From: Pseudomonadota bacterium
GTDB lineage: Bacteria; Bdellovibrionota_B; Oligoflexia; Oligoflexales; CAIYRB01
Assembly: GCA_026390435.1 (NCBI GenBank)
Contig: JAPLFY010000110.1
Span: 1 to 56,428, forward strand
Direction of reading: 5' to 3'
DNA length: 56,428 nucleotides
Part shown: positions 31,902 to 40,484 of the stretch, in pieces
Position numbering within the stretch: the first letter of the stretch is position 1
How the letters are laid out: each line of letters opens with the position of its first letter
Made by a program: the position numbers and the translations under genes
Notes under the pieces: model-generated
The model's database searches: none
Told to the model about the DNA's origin: nothing
The model's input: only the letters and a program-made list of their open reading frames with translations

Positions 31902-34208
31902 GTGGGTGTGCGAATTATACTGAAGGTAGAGGGTAGAGTTCAAGGTGTGGGATTCCGTCCCTATGTGGCAAAGCTCGCATCTGAGTTAGGCCTGGGAGGC
32001 TCGGTGCAAAATGCGCGGCGCGGTGTGGTTATTGATATCGAGGGTTCTGAACTCGCGGCCGTGACATTCATCGACAGACTAAGAGCAATACCACCGCCAG
32101 CCATGATTCATGCTATTGGTAGGGAAGCGCTGCCGGAACAAGGAACATCGACATTTGATATTTTGCCTAGCGATGTCCGTGGCAGTGGATCAACGCTTAT
32201 TCCAGTCGATTTAGCTCCTTGCAGTGAGTGCCTAGAGGAGATGTTAGACCCTGGTAACCGGCGTTACCTGTATCCGTTCATCACCTGTGCTAAATGTGGC
32301 CCTCGATTTAGTATATTGCGGGAACTGCCTTTTGATCGCGCGCGAACGTCGATGAGGGATTTTACGACGTGTCCGGAGTGTGCAGTTGAGTATGCGGATC
32401 CACAGAGTCGGCGCTTTCATGCCGAGACCATTTCTTGTAGTAACTGTGGCCCCAAAGTAAGACTGGATAGTTCTCAGAGAGAGATGCTGGCTACAGGTCT
32501 TTGTGCGATTAATCTCGCGGTTGAATATTTGAAGAACGGCGCTGTCGTGGCGTTTAAAGGTATAGGCGGGTACCAATTATTGGTAGATGCCTCAAATGAT
32601 CCAGCCATAGAGCGTCTTCGTATTAGTAAGCAGCGACCAGGTAAGCCTTTAGCTGTGTTGTTTCCTTCACTCGATTCGGTGTTGCAGTGTTGTGAGGTTA
32701 GCGAGGGAGAGGCTAAGGTTCTGCTGTCGATGCAGCGACCGATTGTCTTGTTGGCGAAACGCCTAGAATCAAGCAGTGATTTCATCAGCCAGCTAGTGGC
32801 TCCCTACTCCCCAGAGATTGGTGTGATGTTGGCAGCGTCGCCTTTGCATAGCCTGTTGCTCGCTGCAATGGACTGCCCTGTCGTTGCGACTAGTGGCAAT
32901 AGAGATGGAGAGCCAATTTGCAAAGATGACTCAGCAGCGTTTGATCATCTAAATGGCATAGCGGATGTGTTTTTAACCCACGATCGAGAGATTGTGCATC
33001 GGTGCGATGATTCCATTGTGCGCATGATCGCAGATAAGCCACGTCTGTTTCGTGTCGGCCGAGGCTACGCGCCAATGTTCATTAATTATGAAATGTTGCG
33101 AAAAAAATCGGTGCTTGCGGTTGGCGGGCAAGAGAAGAATGCGTTCGCTTTGACGACGCCGGAACATATAGTGCTGAGTCAGCATATAGGTGATATGGAT
33201 AGGCCTGCTGCTCTCGATTTGTTGATTACTGAGTCCTCTTCCGTGGCAACGCTTCTCGGTGTCGAGCCGTCGGTAGCAGCCGTAGATCTTCATCCCGATT
33301 ATCAATCGGTATTCGCGGTGAAGCCGCAGATGCACAGGCTAGCAGTCCAGCATCATCATGCGCATGCCCTGGCCTGTATGCTGGAACATAATATATCTGG
33401 GGCCGCTCTTGCCGTGGTCTGGGACGGGACAGGCTATGGCACCGATCATACTGTTTGGGGTGGCGAGTTTCTAAGTGTTGAGGGTCTAAATTGCAGCAGA
33501 ATTGCTCATTTCAGAACTTTTCCACTCCCCGGTGGAGACGTTGCCATTCGTGAGCCACGTCGTGCGGCGCTTGGTCTGCTATTCGCGATGCAAGAGAAAT
33601 TAGGTTGCACTGGTCCAAGTCTGCTTGCTACAAAATTTTCTCCTCTCGAATTGAGACTCTTGACTGCTGCGATGTCCAGCAAGCTTAATGCACCGTTAAC
33701 TTCAAGCGTGGGTAGATTGTTTGATGCGTTGGCATCCATACTGAATTTGTGTCAGATCGCGCTTTATTCTGAACAAGCCGCCGTAGCGGTTGAAGCCTGT
33801 GCCAAAGCAGCGGTTCACGCGAGGCCCTATCATATTGAACTGGTCCATGGTGCCAACGGAAAATATGTGCTGGACTGGCAGCCCATGATCGAGGGGATAA
33901 TTGCGGATCTAGACGTTTGTATTGATGCATGCGCTATCGCCCGAGGCTTTCACGAGGCATTGGTTGATGCCGTGGTGAGGCTGGCTAATTGTGTCGGTTT
34001 GCATCGGATCGTTCTGTCGGGTGGGGTATTCCAAAACGCGCTGCTTACTTCGATGCTGGAAGTTAAGCTGAGTGACCTGGGATTTAGTGTCTATAGTCAC
34101 CAGTTAGTGCCGGCGGGAGACGGCGGATTAGCCGTTGGCCAAGCATTTTACGGTCTGCTGTCGCAGGTCGCTGAGGGAGGAACTCATGTGTCTCGCTGTT
34201 CCCGGTAA
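31902..34208 (+). CDS. hypF: Carbamoyltransferase HypF
   Basis: 768 residues. Makes the cyanide ligand precursor from carbamoyl phosphate for the NiFe site. Domains in order: acylphosphatase-like (1-90; GRVQGVGFRPY), two zinc motifs (CSECLEEML to CAKCGPRFS, CPECAVEYA to CSNCGPKV), YrdC-like (about 200-385; KGIGGYQLLVDA, SKQRPGKPLAVL) and Kae1-like carbamoyltransferase (about 400-768; VQHHHAHALACMLEH, VVWDGTGYGTD, LSGGVFQNALL). All motifs are intact. GTG start with a weak site. It overlaps hypC by 23 bases. Confidence 0.95.
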   Translation: MGVRIILKVEGRVQGVGFRPYVAKLASELGLGGSVQNARRGVVIDIEGSELAAVTFIDRLRAIPPPAMIHAIGREALPEQGTSTFDILPSDVRGSGSTLIPVDLAPCSECLEEMLDPGNRRYLYPFITCAKCGPRFSILRELPFDRARTSMRDFTTCPECAVEYADPQSRRFHAETISCSNCGPKVRLDSSQREMLATGLCAINLAVEYLKNGAVVAFKGIGGYQLLVDASNDPAIERLRISKQRPGKPLAVLFPSLDSVLQCCEVSEGEAKVLLSMQRPIVLLAKRLESSSDFISQLVAPYSPEIGVMLAASPLHSLLLAAMDCPVVATSGNRDGEPICKDDSAAFDHLNGIADVFLTHDREIVHRCDDSIVRMIADKPRLFRVGRGYAPMFINYEMLRKKSVLAVGGQEKNAFALTTPEHIVLSQHIGDMDRPAALDLLITESSSVATLLGVEPSVAAVDLHPDYQSVFAVKPQMHRLAVQHHHAHALACMLEHNISGAALAVVWDGTGYGTDHTVWGGEFLSVEGLNCSRIAHFRTFPLPGGDVAIREPRRAALGLLFAMQEKLGCTGPSLLATKFSPLELRLLTAAMSSKLNAPLTSSVGRLFDALASILNLCQIALYSEQAAVAVEACAKAAVHARPYHIELVHGANGKYVLDWQPMIEGIIADLDVCIDACAIARGFHEALVDAVVRLANCVGLHRIVLSGGVFQNALLTSMLEVKLSDLGFSVYSHQLVPAGDGGLAVGQAFYGLLSQVAEGGTHVSRCSR

Positions 34209-34479
34209 AGTGATCGACCTTGATAGTTCTGAACCGCTGATGAAAACCGGACGTGTTGCTTTCGGTTCTGTTGTGAAAGTCGTGAACTTTGCCTACTTAC
34301 CTGAAGCTGTACCGGGGGATTATGTATTAGTCCATGTGGGCTTCGCGATGAATGTCATCAATCAGTCGGCTGCTGAGAATACTGTGCGAAGCATCATGGC
34401 ATTAACCTCGGATACGCCATCTGCGAAGGAGGCAAATCCTAACATTGTGTGCGCGTCGCCTTTTTGGTCTGAAATATGA
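34186..34479 (+). CDS. hypC: Hydrogenase assembly chaperone HypC
   Basis: 97 residues. The start at 34186 is fixed by the essential N-terminus MCLAVPGKV, whose cysteine binds the Fe(CN)2CO precursor and the large subunit, and by GGGAGG upstream; the frame is open further back inside hypF. The rest (VGFAMNVINQSAAENTVRSI) matches the family. Slightly long C-terminus (about 20 extra residues). Overlaps hypD by 4 bases (ATGA). Confidence 0.95.
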   Translation: MCLAVPGKVIDLDSSEPLMKTGRVAFGSVVKVVNFAYLPEAVPGDYVLVHVGFAMNVINQSAAENTVRSIMALTSDTPSAKEANPNIVCASPFWSEI

Positions 34480-35633
34480 GATTTGTCGATGATTTTCGAG
34501 ATGAAGAATTAGTCGCTACGTTGGCGTTAGCCATTAAACATGCCATGTCTAAGCCACGGCGAATCATGGAAGTGTGCGGCGGCCAAACCCATACTATTGT
34601 TAAGCATGGTTTAGATCAACTTTTGCCTTATGGTCTGGAACTAGTGCACGGGCCTGGGTGTCCTGTCTGTGTGACGCCGATTGAAAAAATTGACGCAGCT
34701 ATAAAAGCGGCGTCCGTAGATGGAGCCATTTTGTGTACTTTTGGCGACATGATGCGGGTTCCAGGCACTACTCAGGATCTATTGACTGCTAAAGCGCATG
34801 GCGCAGATGTACGCACTATTTACTCACCACTCGAAGCGCTAAGCATTGCTCGAGATAATCCCGTTCGTGAGGTGGTCTTTTTTGCCGTGGGTTTCGAGAC
34901 CACAGCCCCGGCGAATGCTATGGCTGTGTATAGAGCAAAGAGCGAGGGACTGAGAAATTTTTCTATTATTAGTGCACTGGTTTTAGTTCCTCCGATATTG
35001 CATAAATTACTCGACACGGCCGGGGTCGAGCGAGTGGATGCAGGTTCTGACCGCGGTGTTGATGCAGTTCTTGCTGCGGGCCATGTCTGTGCCGTGATGG
35101 GTCTAAAAGAGTACCATCGACTAGCTGAGTCATTGCGTTTACCTATTGTGGTTACGGGGTTTGAACCAGTAGACCTTATGCAAGGCATTCTCATGTGTGT
35201 GCAGCAGCTAGAAGCGCACCAATACAGGGTGGAAAATCAATATTCCCGGGTGGTTTTGCCTCATGGCAATACTATTGCGCAGCGCATCGTTACGGAAGTT
35301 TTTGCAGCCACAGAGGCTGGGTGGCGCGATTTAGGTCGGGTATCAGCCAGTGGTCTTAGTTTGCGTGATGGGTATCTTGAATTCGACGCAGAACTAAAGT
35401 TTCCACTCACGGCAGACTCGCTTTGCTCCAATCATCAGCGCGGACTCTGCCGAGCGGGCGCTGTGTTGACAGGCCAGATTAAGCCGCCGCAGTGCTCTGC
35501 CTTTGCTAAAGAATGCACACCAATGCACCCTCTCGGTGCGCCAATGGTATCGAGCGAAGGGGCATGTGCTGCTTATTTTCATTACCGTGGAGGACAGGTC
35601 GATGGCGCCAGTCAGTTCTCAGATTTGTCCTAG
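34476..35633 (+). CDS. hypD: Hydrogenase formation protein HypD
   Basis: 385 residues. Scaffold with a [4Fe-4S] cluster on which the Fe(CN)2CO unit is built with HypC and HypE. Recognised by MEVCGGQTHTIVKHGLDQLLP, HGPGCPVCVTP, GFETTAP and the C-terminal cysteine cluster (CSNHQRGLCRAGAVLTGQ, PPQCSAFAKECTP). Full length. Starts within the hypC stop and overlaps hypE by 32 bases. Confidence 0.96.
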   Translation: MRFVDDFRDEELVATLALAIKHAMSKPRRIMEVCGGQTHTIVKHGLDQLLPYGLELVHGPGCPVCVTPIEKIDAAIKAASVDGAILCTFGDMMRVPGTTQDLLTAKAHGADVRTIYSPLEALSIARDNPVREVVFFAVGFETTAPANAMAVYRAKSEGLRNFSIISALVLVPPILHKLLDTAGVERVDAGSDRGVDAVLAAGHVCAVMGLKEYHRLAESLRLPIVVTGFEPVDLMQGILMCVQQLEAHQYRVENQYSRVVLPHGNTIAQRIVTEVFAATEAGWRDLGRVSASGLSLRDGYLEFDAELKFPLTADSLCSNHQRGLCRAGAVLTGQIKPPQCSAFAKECTPMHPLGAPMVSSEGACAAYFHYRGGQVDGASQFSDLS

Positions 35634-36654
35634 CCCTCTGTTTGCCTCATCCGTCATTCAGATGGCGCACGGCAGCGGTGGACGTTTGATGCATGAATTA
35701 CTTGCTCGTTTGTTGCCGCTGCTGCCTGGAACGGTGCACCAAAATGTGCGGCATGACGGTGCTATTATTCCAGTTGGGCCGTGGGAAAATCTGGCATTTA
35801 CCACCGATTCCTATGTCGTGCGACCGCTATTTTTTCCCGGTGGAGATATTGGCAAGATCGCTGTGAACGGCACGGTCAATGATTTGGCAATGTGTGGGGC
35901 TCAGGCAAAGGCGCTATCCTGTTCCTTGATCATAGAAGAGGGGTTCTCGGTAGCAACGCTGGAACGCGTGATGGCTTCTATGGCTGAAGCGGCGCGAGTT
36001 GCTGGTGTTGATATTGTTACCGGCGATACCAAAGTGATAGATGGTGGGTCTGGGGGTAATTTATTTATTAACACGGCAGGAATTGGGGCAGTGAATCCAG
36101 GAATTACGATCACTCCGAGCCGTATCGTTTCAGGCGATGCGATTATCATAAGTGGCGATATTGGTCGCCATGCAGTGGCGGTGATGAGTGCGCGTAGTGA
36201 CCTGACTTTCAATCCCCCTATTGAGAGCGATTCGATGCCGTTAACCGCTCTAGTCCAAGCACTAATACAGGCAGGAATTCCTATCCACTGTTTGCGCGAC
36301 GCAACGCGAGGCGGTTTGGCCTCGACGCTTGTGGAGCTGGCGGAAAGCTCGGGGTGTGGCATGGCCGTTGTTGAAAAAGAGATTCCTGTCAGCACGCAGG
36401 TGCGTGGCGTCTGTGAAATCCTAGGCCTTGATCCGGTGTATTTGGCGAATGAGGGGTGTCTAGTGGCAATTGTTGCTGCGGACTTCGCTGAGAGCGCTCT
36501 TAAAGTGATGCGCACAGTCGCCGCCGGGGAGCGAGCGCAGCTTATTGGGCGGGTTACGTCACAGCATCCTGGGGTATTGATGATGGCTGGGCCATATGGG
36601 ACCAAGCGTACGGTGCCGATGTTAAGCGGAGACCAGTTGCCCCGGATTTGTTGA
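35602..36654 (+). CDS. hypE: Carbamoyl-phosphate-derived cyanide synthesis protein HypE
   Basis: 350 residues of the PurM/ThiL-like ATP-binding fold. ATP-dependently dehydrates the thiocarbamate on its C-terminal cysteine to thiocyanate. The N-terminal MAHGSGGRLMHEL and GDTKVIDGGSGGNLFINTAG are typical, and the protein ends in PRIC with the essential terminal cysteine. Start at 35602 behind GGAGG; the frame is open to 35503 inside hypD. Last gene of the hydrogenase operon; no hypB follows. Confidence 0.95.
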   Translation: MAPVSSQICPSPLFASSVIQMAHGSGGRLMHELLARLLPLLPGTVHQNVRHDGAIIPVGPWENLAFTTDSYVVRPLFFPGGDIGKIAVNGTVNDLAMCGAQAKALSCSLIIEEGFSVATLERVMASMAEAARVAGVDIVTGDTKVIDGGSGGNLFINTAGIGAVNPGITITPSRIVSGDAIIISGDIGRHAVAVMSARSDLTFNPPIESDSMPLTALVQALIQAGIPIHCLRDATRGGLASTLVELAESSGCGMAVVEKEIPVSTQVRGVCEILGLDPVYLANEGCLVAIVAADFAESALKVMRTVAAGERAQLIGRVTSQHPGVLMMAGPYGTKRTVPMLSGDQLPRIC

Positions 36655-36730
36655 CCAATACCATCGGCATTTGGCAATCCTCGCTCGTTGCCTGTGTAAG
36701 CACCGAATTTTTTTGAGGTTACAGCCGCCA

Positions 36731-36754
36731 ATCAAAATCCTCTAAAGTTTTGAT
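36731..36754. repeat. Inverted repeat after the hydrogenase operon
   Basis: ATCAAAA-N10-TTTTGAT, a perfect 7-bp inverted repeat in the gap between hypE and the next lipoprotein. A longer-range pair, ATCGGCATT at 36663 and AATGCCGAT at 36760, encloses it. No classic terminator follows hypE; this structure may serve that role or be an operator. Confidence 0.35.
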
Positions 36755-36831
36755 CGAAGAATGCCGATAACGGTCCCGTTCCTGGTGCAGTTCCAATTGC
36801 CTAAATACACACTGACGGCGCAAGGTGGCTT

Positions 36832-38211
36832 ATGTTTAGAGGACAATTGATCATGGTTTCCTTGGTTAGCTCACTTACCACTTTGGCGGTGAGTGGGTGC
36901 AAGGATAGTTCGAAGTCTAAAATAAACGAATCGTCATCCGGTGAAGTTGGCGCTGGCGGAGGTAATAATCCTGGCTCGCAAGCGGCCCAGGGTAAAGGGA
37001 CTCTCGACGTCAAAATAAAAAGTCAGGAGTACTTCAGCCCCAAAGGGCAGTCTTTTGTCTGGACTGATACCATGACCGATCAAGTGGTCAGCAGTCTGCC
37101 GACTACTTGCGATGGAGACAGATCATGGCCAGGTTGGTCGGAAACTGTTGCAATTGCCATTACCGGGGACTGTAAAGCGGTAGCTAAGCCAGCGGCGCAA
37201 AAAGAGATCTCTGAGCTGGGTACCATGCTCGCCGCTCAGGGCACAAATCTTCTCAATGTTGTGCGTACCGACGCAGGCTCGAAGGAGTTAACTCGAGTTG
37301 AAGCGGCTACCCCGAAAGTTGATCTTGGCGCCATCGTCGAGCGGCAGAAGGCTAACTCCGAGAAAAATCAGGGCCAAATGAGTGCCGATGCCGGAATTGG
37401 CTTCAAGGCGGAAGACGGCTGGGTAGGTGGTGCAAGGAGTTACAACATCGGTAGCGATCAATTTTCCGCTTCGGCTAGTGGCTCTTTATTTTTTAGTACT
37501 AAACAGGGTCTTGGCCTGCATAGTTTCGCCGATGTAAACGGAAGAGCATTTGGTGCGCAACGCTCTTTGATCTTTGCAAAAATTGATGCCCAGGCGCTTG
37601 CGATGGGTAAACAAGCAAGTATTGATTTGGGGGTACAAATTTTTGGTCAAGATGCGTTCGCTTTGGCCGAAATTCAACCAGCTCTACTTAGCGATACTAA
37701 AAATCTTTTAAGCGTCAACCATACTTTACCAGGTAGCTTGAATTTTGCCGTTGGTCCGGTGCCTTTTAATGTGTCCTGGGCATTTCGCCTTTCAGGTTCG
37801 GTGCCAGCGAGTTATAAATTGACGGCAACATCGGCAAGTGGCGGCATCAGTCCAAATGTTGCAGCTACCGTCAGTTTAGAGGGTGGACCTGATATAAAAG
37901 TCGCTAAAGCTGGGGTAGATGGGTCTTTAACTCTCGTCGATGCGGGAATGAGGGGTGATGCAGTAGTTGGTCTTTCTACGACTACTGAAGGGAAGCCTGC
38001 AATTTGCTACAACGGCGACGTCCAATTTGACATGCGTCAACTACTCGGTGGCAGCTTGTCGGCTTACGCTCAAATTGGTCGGCCCAACGAAAAAGTTAAA
38101 CAGATGCCTCTAGGATGGCGCGGCGATATGAAATTTGTTGACTGGAAGGGTATGAGCTACGTTATGCCCATCCTGGTCACAGGAGAAAAGTGTATCAGCG
38201 CTCAAGGCTGA
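36832..38211 (+). CDS. Lipoprotein of unknown function (459 residues)
   Basis: Signal peptide with lipobox AVSGC at about residue 23, then a serine/glycine linker (SSSGEVGAGGGNNPGSQ) and a domain rich in alternating strands (FSASASGSLFFSTKQGLGLHSFADVNGRA, FAVGPVPFNVSWAFRLSGS), suggesting a beta-sandwich or beta-prism on the cell surface or in the periplasm. No family recognised. The ATG at 36832 has AAGGTGG close upstream; a second ATG at 36853 with AGAGGA is equally good. Not obviously linked to the hydrogenase operon. Confidence 0.8.
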   Translation: MFRGQLIMVSLVSSLTTLAVSGCKDSSKSKINESSSGEVGAGGGNNPGSQAAQGKGTLDVKIKSQEYFSPKGQSFVWTDTMTDQVVSSLPTTCDGDRSWPGWSETVAIAITGDCKAVAKPAAQKEISELGTMLAAQGTNLLNVVRTDAGSKELTRVEAATPKVDLGAIVERQKANSEKNQGQMSADAGIGFKAEDGWVGGARSYNIGSDQFSASASGSLFFSTKQGLGLHSFADVNGRAFGAQRSLIFAKIDAQALAMGKQASIDLGVQIFGQDAFALAEIQPALLSDTKNLLSVNHTLPGSLNFAVGPVPFNVSWAFRLSGSVPASYKLTATSASGGISPNVAATVSLEGGPDIKVAKAGVDGSLTLVDAGMRGDAVVGLSTTTEGKPAICYNGDVQFDMRQLLGGSLSAYAQIGRPNEKVKQMPLGWRGDMKFVDWKGMSYVMPILVTGEKCISAQG

Positions 38212-38281
38212 CATATACTTAACGACATGAGTTAGCGATGCTGCCTGAATGTCAGGCGCTGGGTGGAGCGGTATAAGTTTG

Positions 38282-38923
38282 ATGGATCTAGAAAGTACGA
38301 TCAGAGCAAATACTGTTATCGTTACTCCCAGAGTACTGCCAGAGTTAAAATTAAGGCTTGTCACCTTTGAGCAGGATTGGTGGCGGGCAGATCCAAAAGA
38401 TCTAGAGGCGATTGGTATCGTTGATCCTTACTGGGCTTTCTGTTGGCCAGGGGGCTTGGCGTTGGCACGGTACCTGCTTGATTTTCCAGAATCCGTCCGT
38501 GGTAGGCGGATCTTTGATTTAGGTAGTGGGTGCGGCGTTGTGGCGCTGGCGGCGATGAAGGCAGGCGCGGTGGCTGCGGTTGCTTGCGACATCGACTCAT
38601 TAGCCCTCTGGGCATGTGCTGAGAATGCGATGTTAAATGGATGTGAGTTGAGCCTAGAGAGTCGCGACTTAATCGGTCAGCCTTTATCTGGGGTTGATTG
38701 TGTTCTCGTTGGCGACGTCACGTATTCCCCTGAACTTGTCGGCCGCATATTACCGTGGTTAGAGCGACTTAGGGCCGACGGTGTCACTATCTTGATGGCT
38801 GACCCACAGCGCGGTTTCTTGCCCACTGATTTAAAGCCCCATGCCATTGTGCGTGTGCCCCCAGATCTCGGCGATATGCCGGCTGTTGCAAGCGTCGCGG
38901 TGCCCATTTACCATCTTCGCTAA
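38282..38923 (+). CDS. Class I methyltransferase of the ETFB-lysine (METTL20) type
   Basis: About 213 residues. The N-terminal IRANTVIVTPRVLPELKLRL and DPYWAFCWPGGLALARYL are typical of the METTL20/ETFBKMT group, which methylates lysines of electron-transfer flavoprotein beta; the AdoMet motif is FDLGSGCGVVALAAMKAGA and the post-motif is VGDVTYSPEL. I use the ATG at 38282; an earlier ATG at 38249 sits in a GCCTGA-atg-TCAGGC hairpin and lacks a ribosome-binding site. No ETF genes are nearby, so the target protein is elsewhere. Confidence 0.85.
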   Translation: MDLESTIRANTVIVTPRVLPELKLRLVTFEQDWWRADPKDLEAIGIVDPYWAFCWPGGLALARYLLDFPESVRGRRIFDLGSGCGVVALAAMKAGAVAAVACDIDSLALWACAENAMLNGCELSLESRDLIGQPLSGVDCVLVGDVTYSPELVGRILPWLERLRADGVTILMADPQRGFLPTDLKPHAIVRVPPDLGDMPAVASVAVPIYHLR

Positions 38924-38974
38924 TCTCCGCCGAGAATTGCGGATTTTTCCGGCTTTAGTTGGTGCGGCGGAACT

Positions 38975-38990
38975 TGGACCGTGATTTGCA
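38975..38990 (+). promoter_or_regulatory. Sigma-54-like element before the cytochrome gene
   Basis: TGGACCG-TGAT-TTGCA: GG-N10-GC and the -12 half are intact, two mismatches in the -24 half. 62 bases before the ATG at 39052. Confidence 0.45.
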
Positions 38991-38997
38991 TTTTCGT

Positions 38998-39014
38998 AAT
39001 TAGCTGGGCTAATT
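38998..39014. promoter_or_regulatory. Dyad downstream of the cytochrome promoter
   Basis: AATTAGC-TGG-GCTAATT, a perfect 7-bp inverted repeat starting 8 bases after the sigma-54-like element. Its position, over the expected transcript start, suits a repressor or a leader hairpin. Confidence 0.4.
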
Positions 39015-39051
39015 CACGCAAGTTGCAGTCCTGATAGGCAAGGGGTGGCTC

Positions 39052-39477
39052 ATGAAGTTTCGAAATTTGATAGCTGCTGGTGTCGCTGGAATGGCTTTCA
39101 TTAATCATGTTAGTCTTGCCGCCTCTGCAACTGCTCCAGCAGCAAATGCAGTGACTTATGATCAAGGGGCCATGCAAGCTCGGATGCGACAAAAATTCAA
39201 CGATATGCAAAGTGTGCACGAGGGCATGTTGCTTGGTGACTGGGTCACAATGGAAAAGGCGTTGATGGATTTGCTCGAGCTTGCCAAATCTTCGACGTGG
39301 GCAAATATTCGCACAGGCGGCTACCACAGAGCAAGCGGCCGATTCTACGAGGCAGCAGAAGATCTTCTTGATGCGGTTAAGAGAAAAGATGGCAATGCGG
39401 CGACACTACCATACTTGAGATTGACTACTTCATGTCTGGAGTGTCACCAGCAGGTGCGGACTAAGATAGGGCGCTGA
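39052..39477 (+). CDS. Exported single-heme cytochrome c, possibly c-prime-like
   Basis: 141 residues with a Sec signal peptide (MKFRNLIAAGVAGMAF... cleavage after SLA near 24) and one heme-binding motif CLECH close to the C-terminus, preceded by several amphipathic helices (FNDMQSVHEGMLLGDWVTME, YEAAEDLLDAVKRK). A heme motif at the end of a helical bundle is the layout of class II cytochromes (c-prime, c556), used for electron transfer or NO handling in the periplasm. Good GGGGTGG upstream of the ATG. Confidence 0.85.
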   Translation: MKFRNLIAAGVAGMAFINHVSLAASATAPAANAVTYDQGAMQARMRQKFNDMQSVHEGMLLGDWVTMEKALMDLLELAKSSTWANIRTGGYHRASGRFYEAAEDLLDAVKRKDGNAATLPYLRLTTSCLECHQQVRTKIGR

Positions 39478-39531
39478 CCGCCCATATCTATTGTGCTTAC
39501 TGAAGTATGAGGAAAGAGTCGTTGATTGAAC

Positions 39532-40170
39532 TTAACCCATCAAGGGGGAATAAGTGACGGAATGATTATGCACAGTCGGATTTGCAAAATGTGTGTTTGT
39601 TGAGCTTTTAATGGTGACGCTTTGGCCTTGCGCCAGAGCTTGTAGGTGCTCTGGTTCGATAACCAGCTCGTGAAAAGTTCCTTCACATTTTGCTCTAATC
39701 TGCTGCCCTGACTCTATTTGGGCGAGACTGAGCTGCGGCGCACCGAGGCTGAAGAAGCCACCGTCAGGCTTAGCGCCTTTTACTCTTGAGTCGGCCCTCT
39801 GGCCGGCGGTTGGTTGGTTGGAAGCTGCTGGATTTGTCGCTTGACCGTTTTGTGCGACCTGCGCATCTTTGGCACCACTACTGTCCAAAGGCTTAACGTC
39901 GCCTAGTTCGGCATCGCTGTCTGATGGATCTTTGCTATTGGTGCTTACTGAGTCATCGGTCTCGTTCGACCTGCTGCTTCGCGATGACCGGCTATCGCCT
40001 GAAGTGCGTGCAGCTTTTTTCGCTGGCGTCGCGGCGCCACCACTTTGCTGCGCTGTTTCTGTCCCGCATGCTGTGGCCAGGCTTGGCACAATCACAAAGG
40101 CCAAAATGAGCCCTAGCTGGTCTCCTAGTAAAGACCGTCTCGACAGAGTGTGATGCTTTTGTTGAGTCAT
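39532..40170 (-). CDS. Lipoprotein with serine/asparagine-rich linker
   Basis: 212 residues. The N-terminus has a twin-arginine-like SRRSLLG followed by a hydrophobic stretch and a TAC-G lipobox-like site near residue 35. About 90 residues of low-complexity linker follow (SRSSRSSRSNETDDSVSTNSKDPSD). The last 75 residues are a small ordered domain (IRAKCEGTFHELVIEPEHL, VTIKSSTNTHFANPTVHNHSV) with several histidines and one cysteine; I do not recognise it. Convergent with the cytochrome gene. Confidence 0.75.
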   Translation of the reverse strand: MTQQKHHTLSRRSLLGDQLGLILAFVIVPSLATACGTETAQQSGGAATPAKKAARTSGDSRSSRSSRSNETDDSVSTNSKDPSDSDAELGDVKPLDSSGAKDAQVAQNGQATNPAASNQPTAGQRADSRVKGAKPDGGFFSLGAPQLSLAQIESGQQIRAKCEGTFHELVIEPEHLQALAQGQSVTIKSSTNTHFANPTVHNHSVTYSPLMG

Positions 40171-40484
40171 TGTGATGTTTGCCTCTAAGTGGTGTCTTTC
40201 CGGTACACTCGCGCAGAACCGAAATTTCTATCGGTAAACGCTTTGAAAAACTTTAGGCTAAAATGAAAGGAATTTGAAAAAGCCTGGCGATTTTAACTTG
40301 CTGTGCATTCTATTTGGGCGAAGGATAAAACTGGTCACAGTGAGAAGCTGACGGTGCCTTTCCAATGTGCAAAGGATATGCTAAGGATTTTTTTCCGCAA
40401 GTATCTGATTTATATGAATTTATGTTATTGTTGACCGGTTAATTTTTCGTCGGTGTTTAGACTTTGTGGAGTTTGGGGCTAACG
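40171..40484. other. Intergenic region between divergent lipoprotein genes
   Basis: About 310 A/T-rich bases without a credible open frame, terminator or strong dyad. It should hold the promoters of both flanking genes, but I see no convincing -35/-10 pair and no sigma-54 element. Confidence 0.5.

Noticed and set aside
16000-36660. FNR/ANR boxes (TTGAT-N4-ATCAA) as the control of the stress island
   Set aside because: I found no good match upstream of the genes, while sigma-54 elements are repeatedly present.
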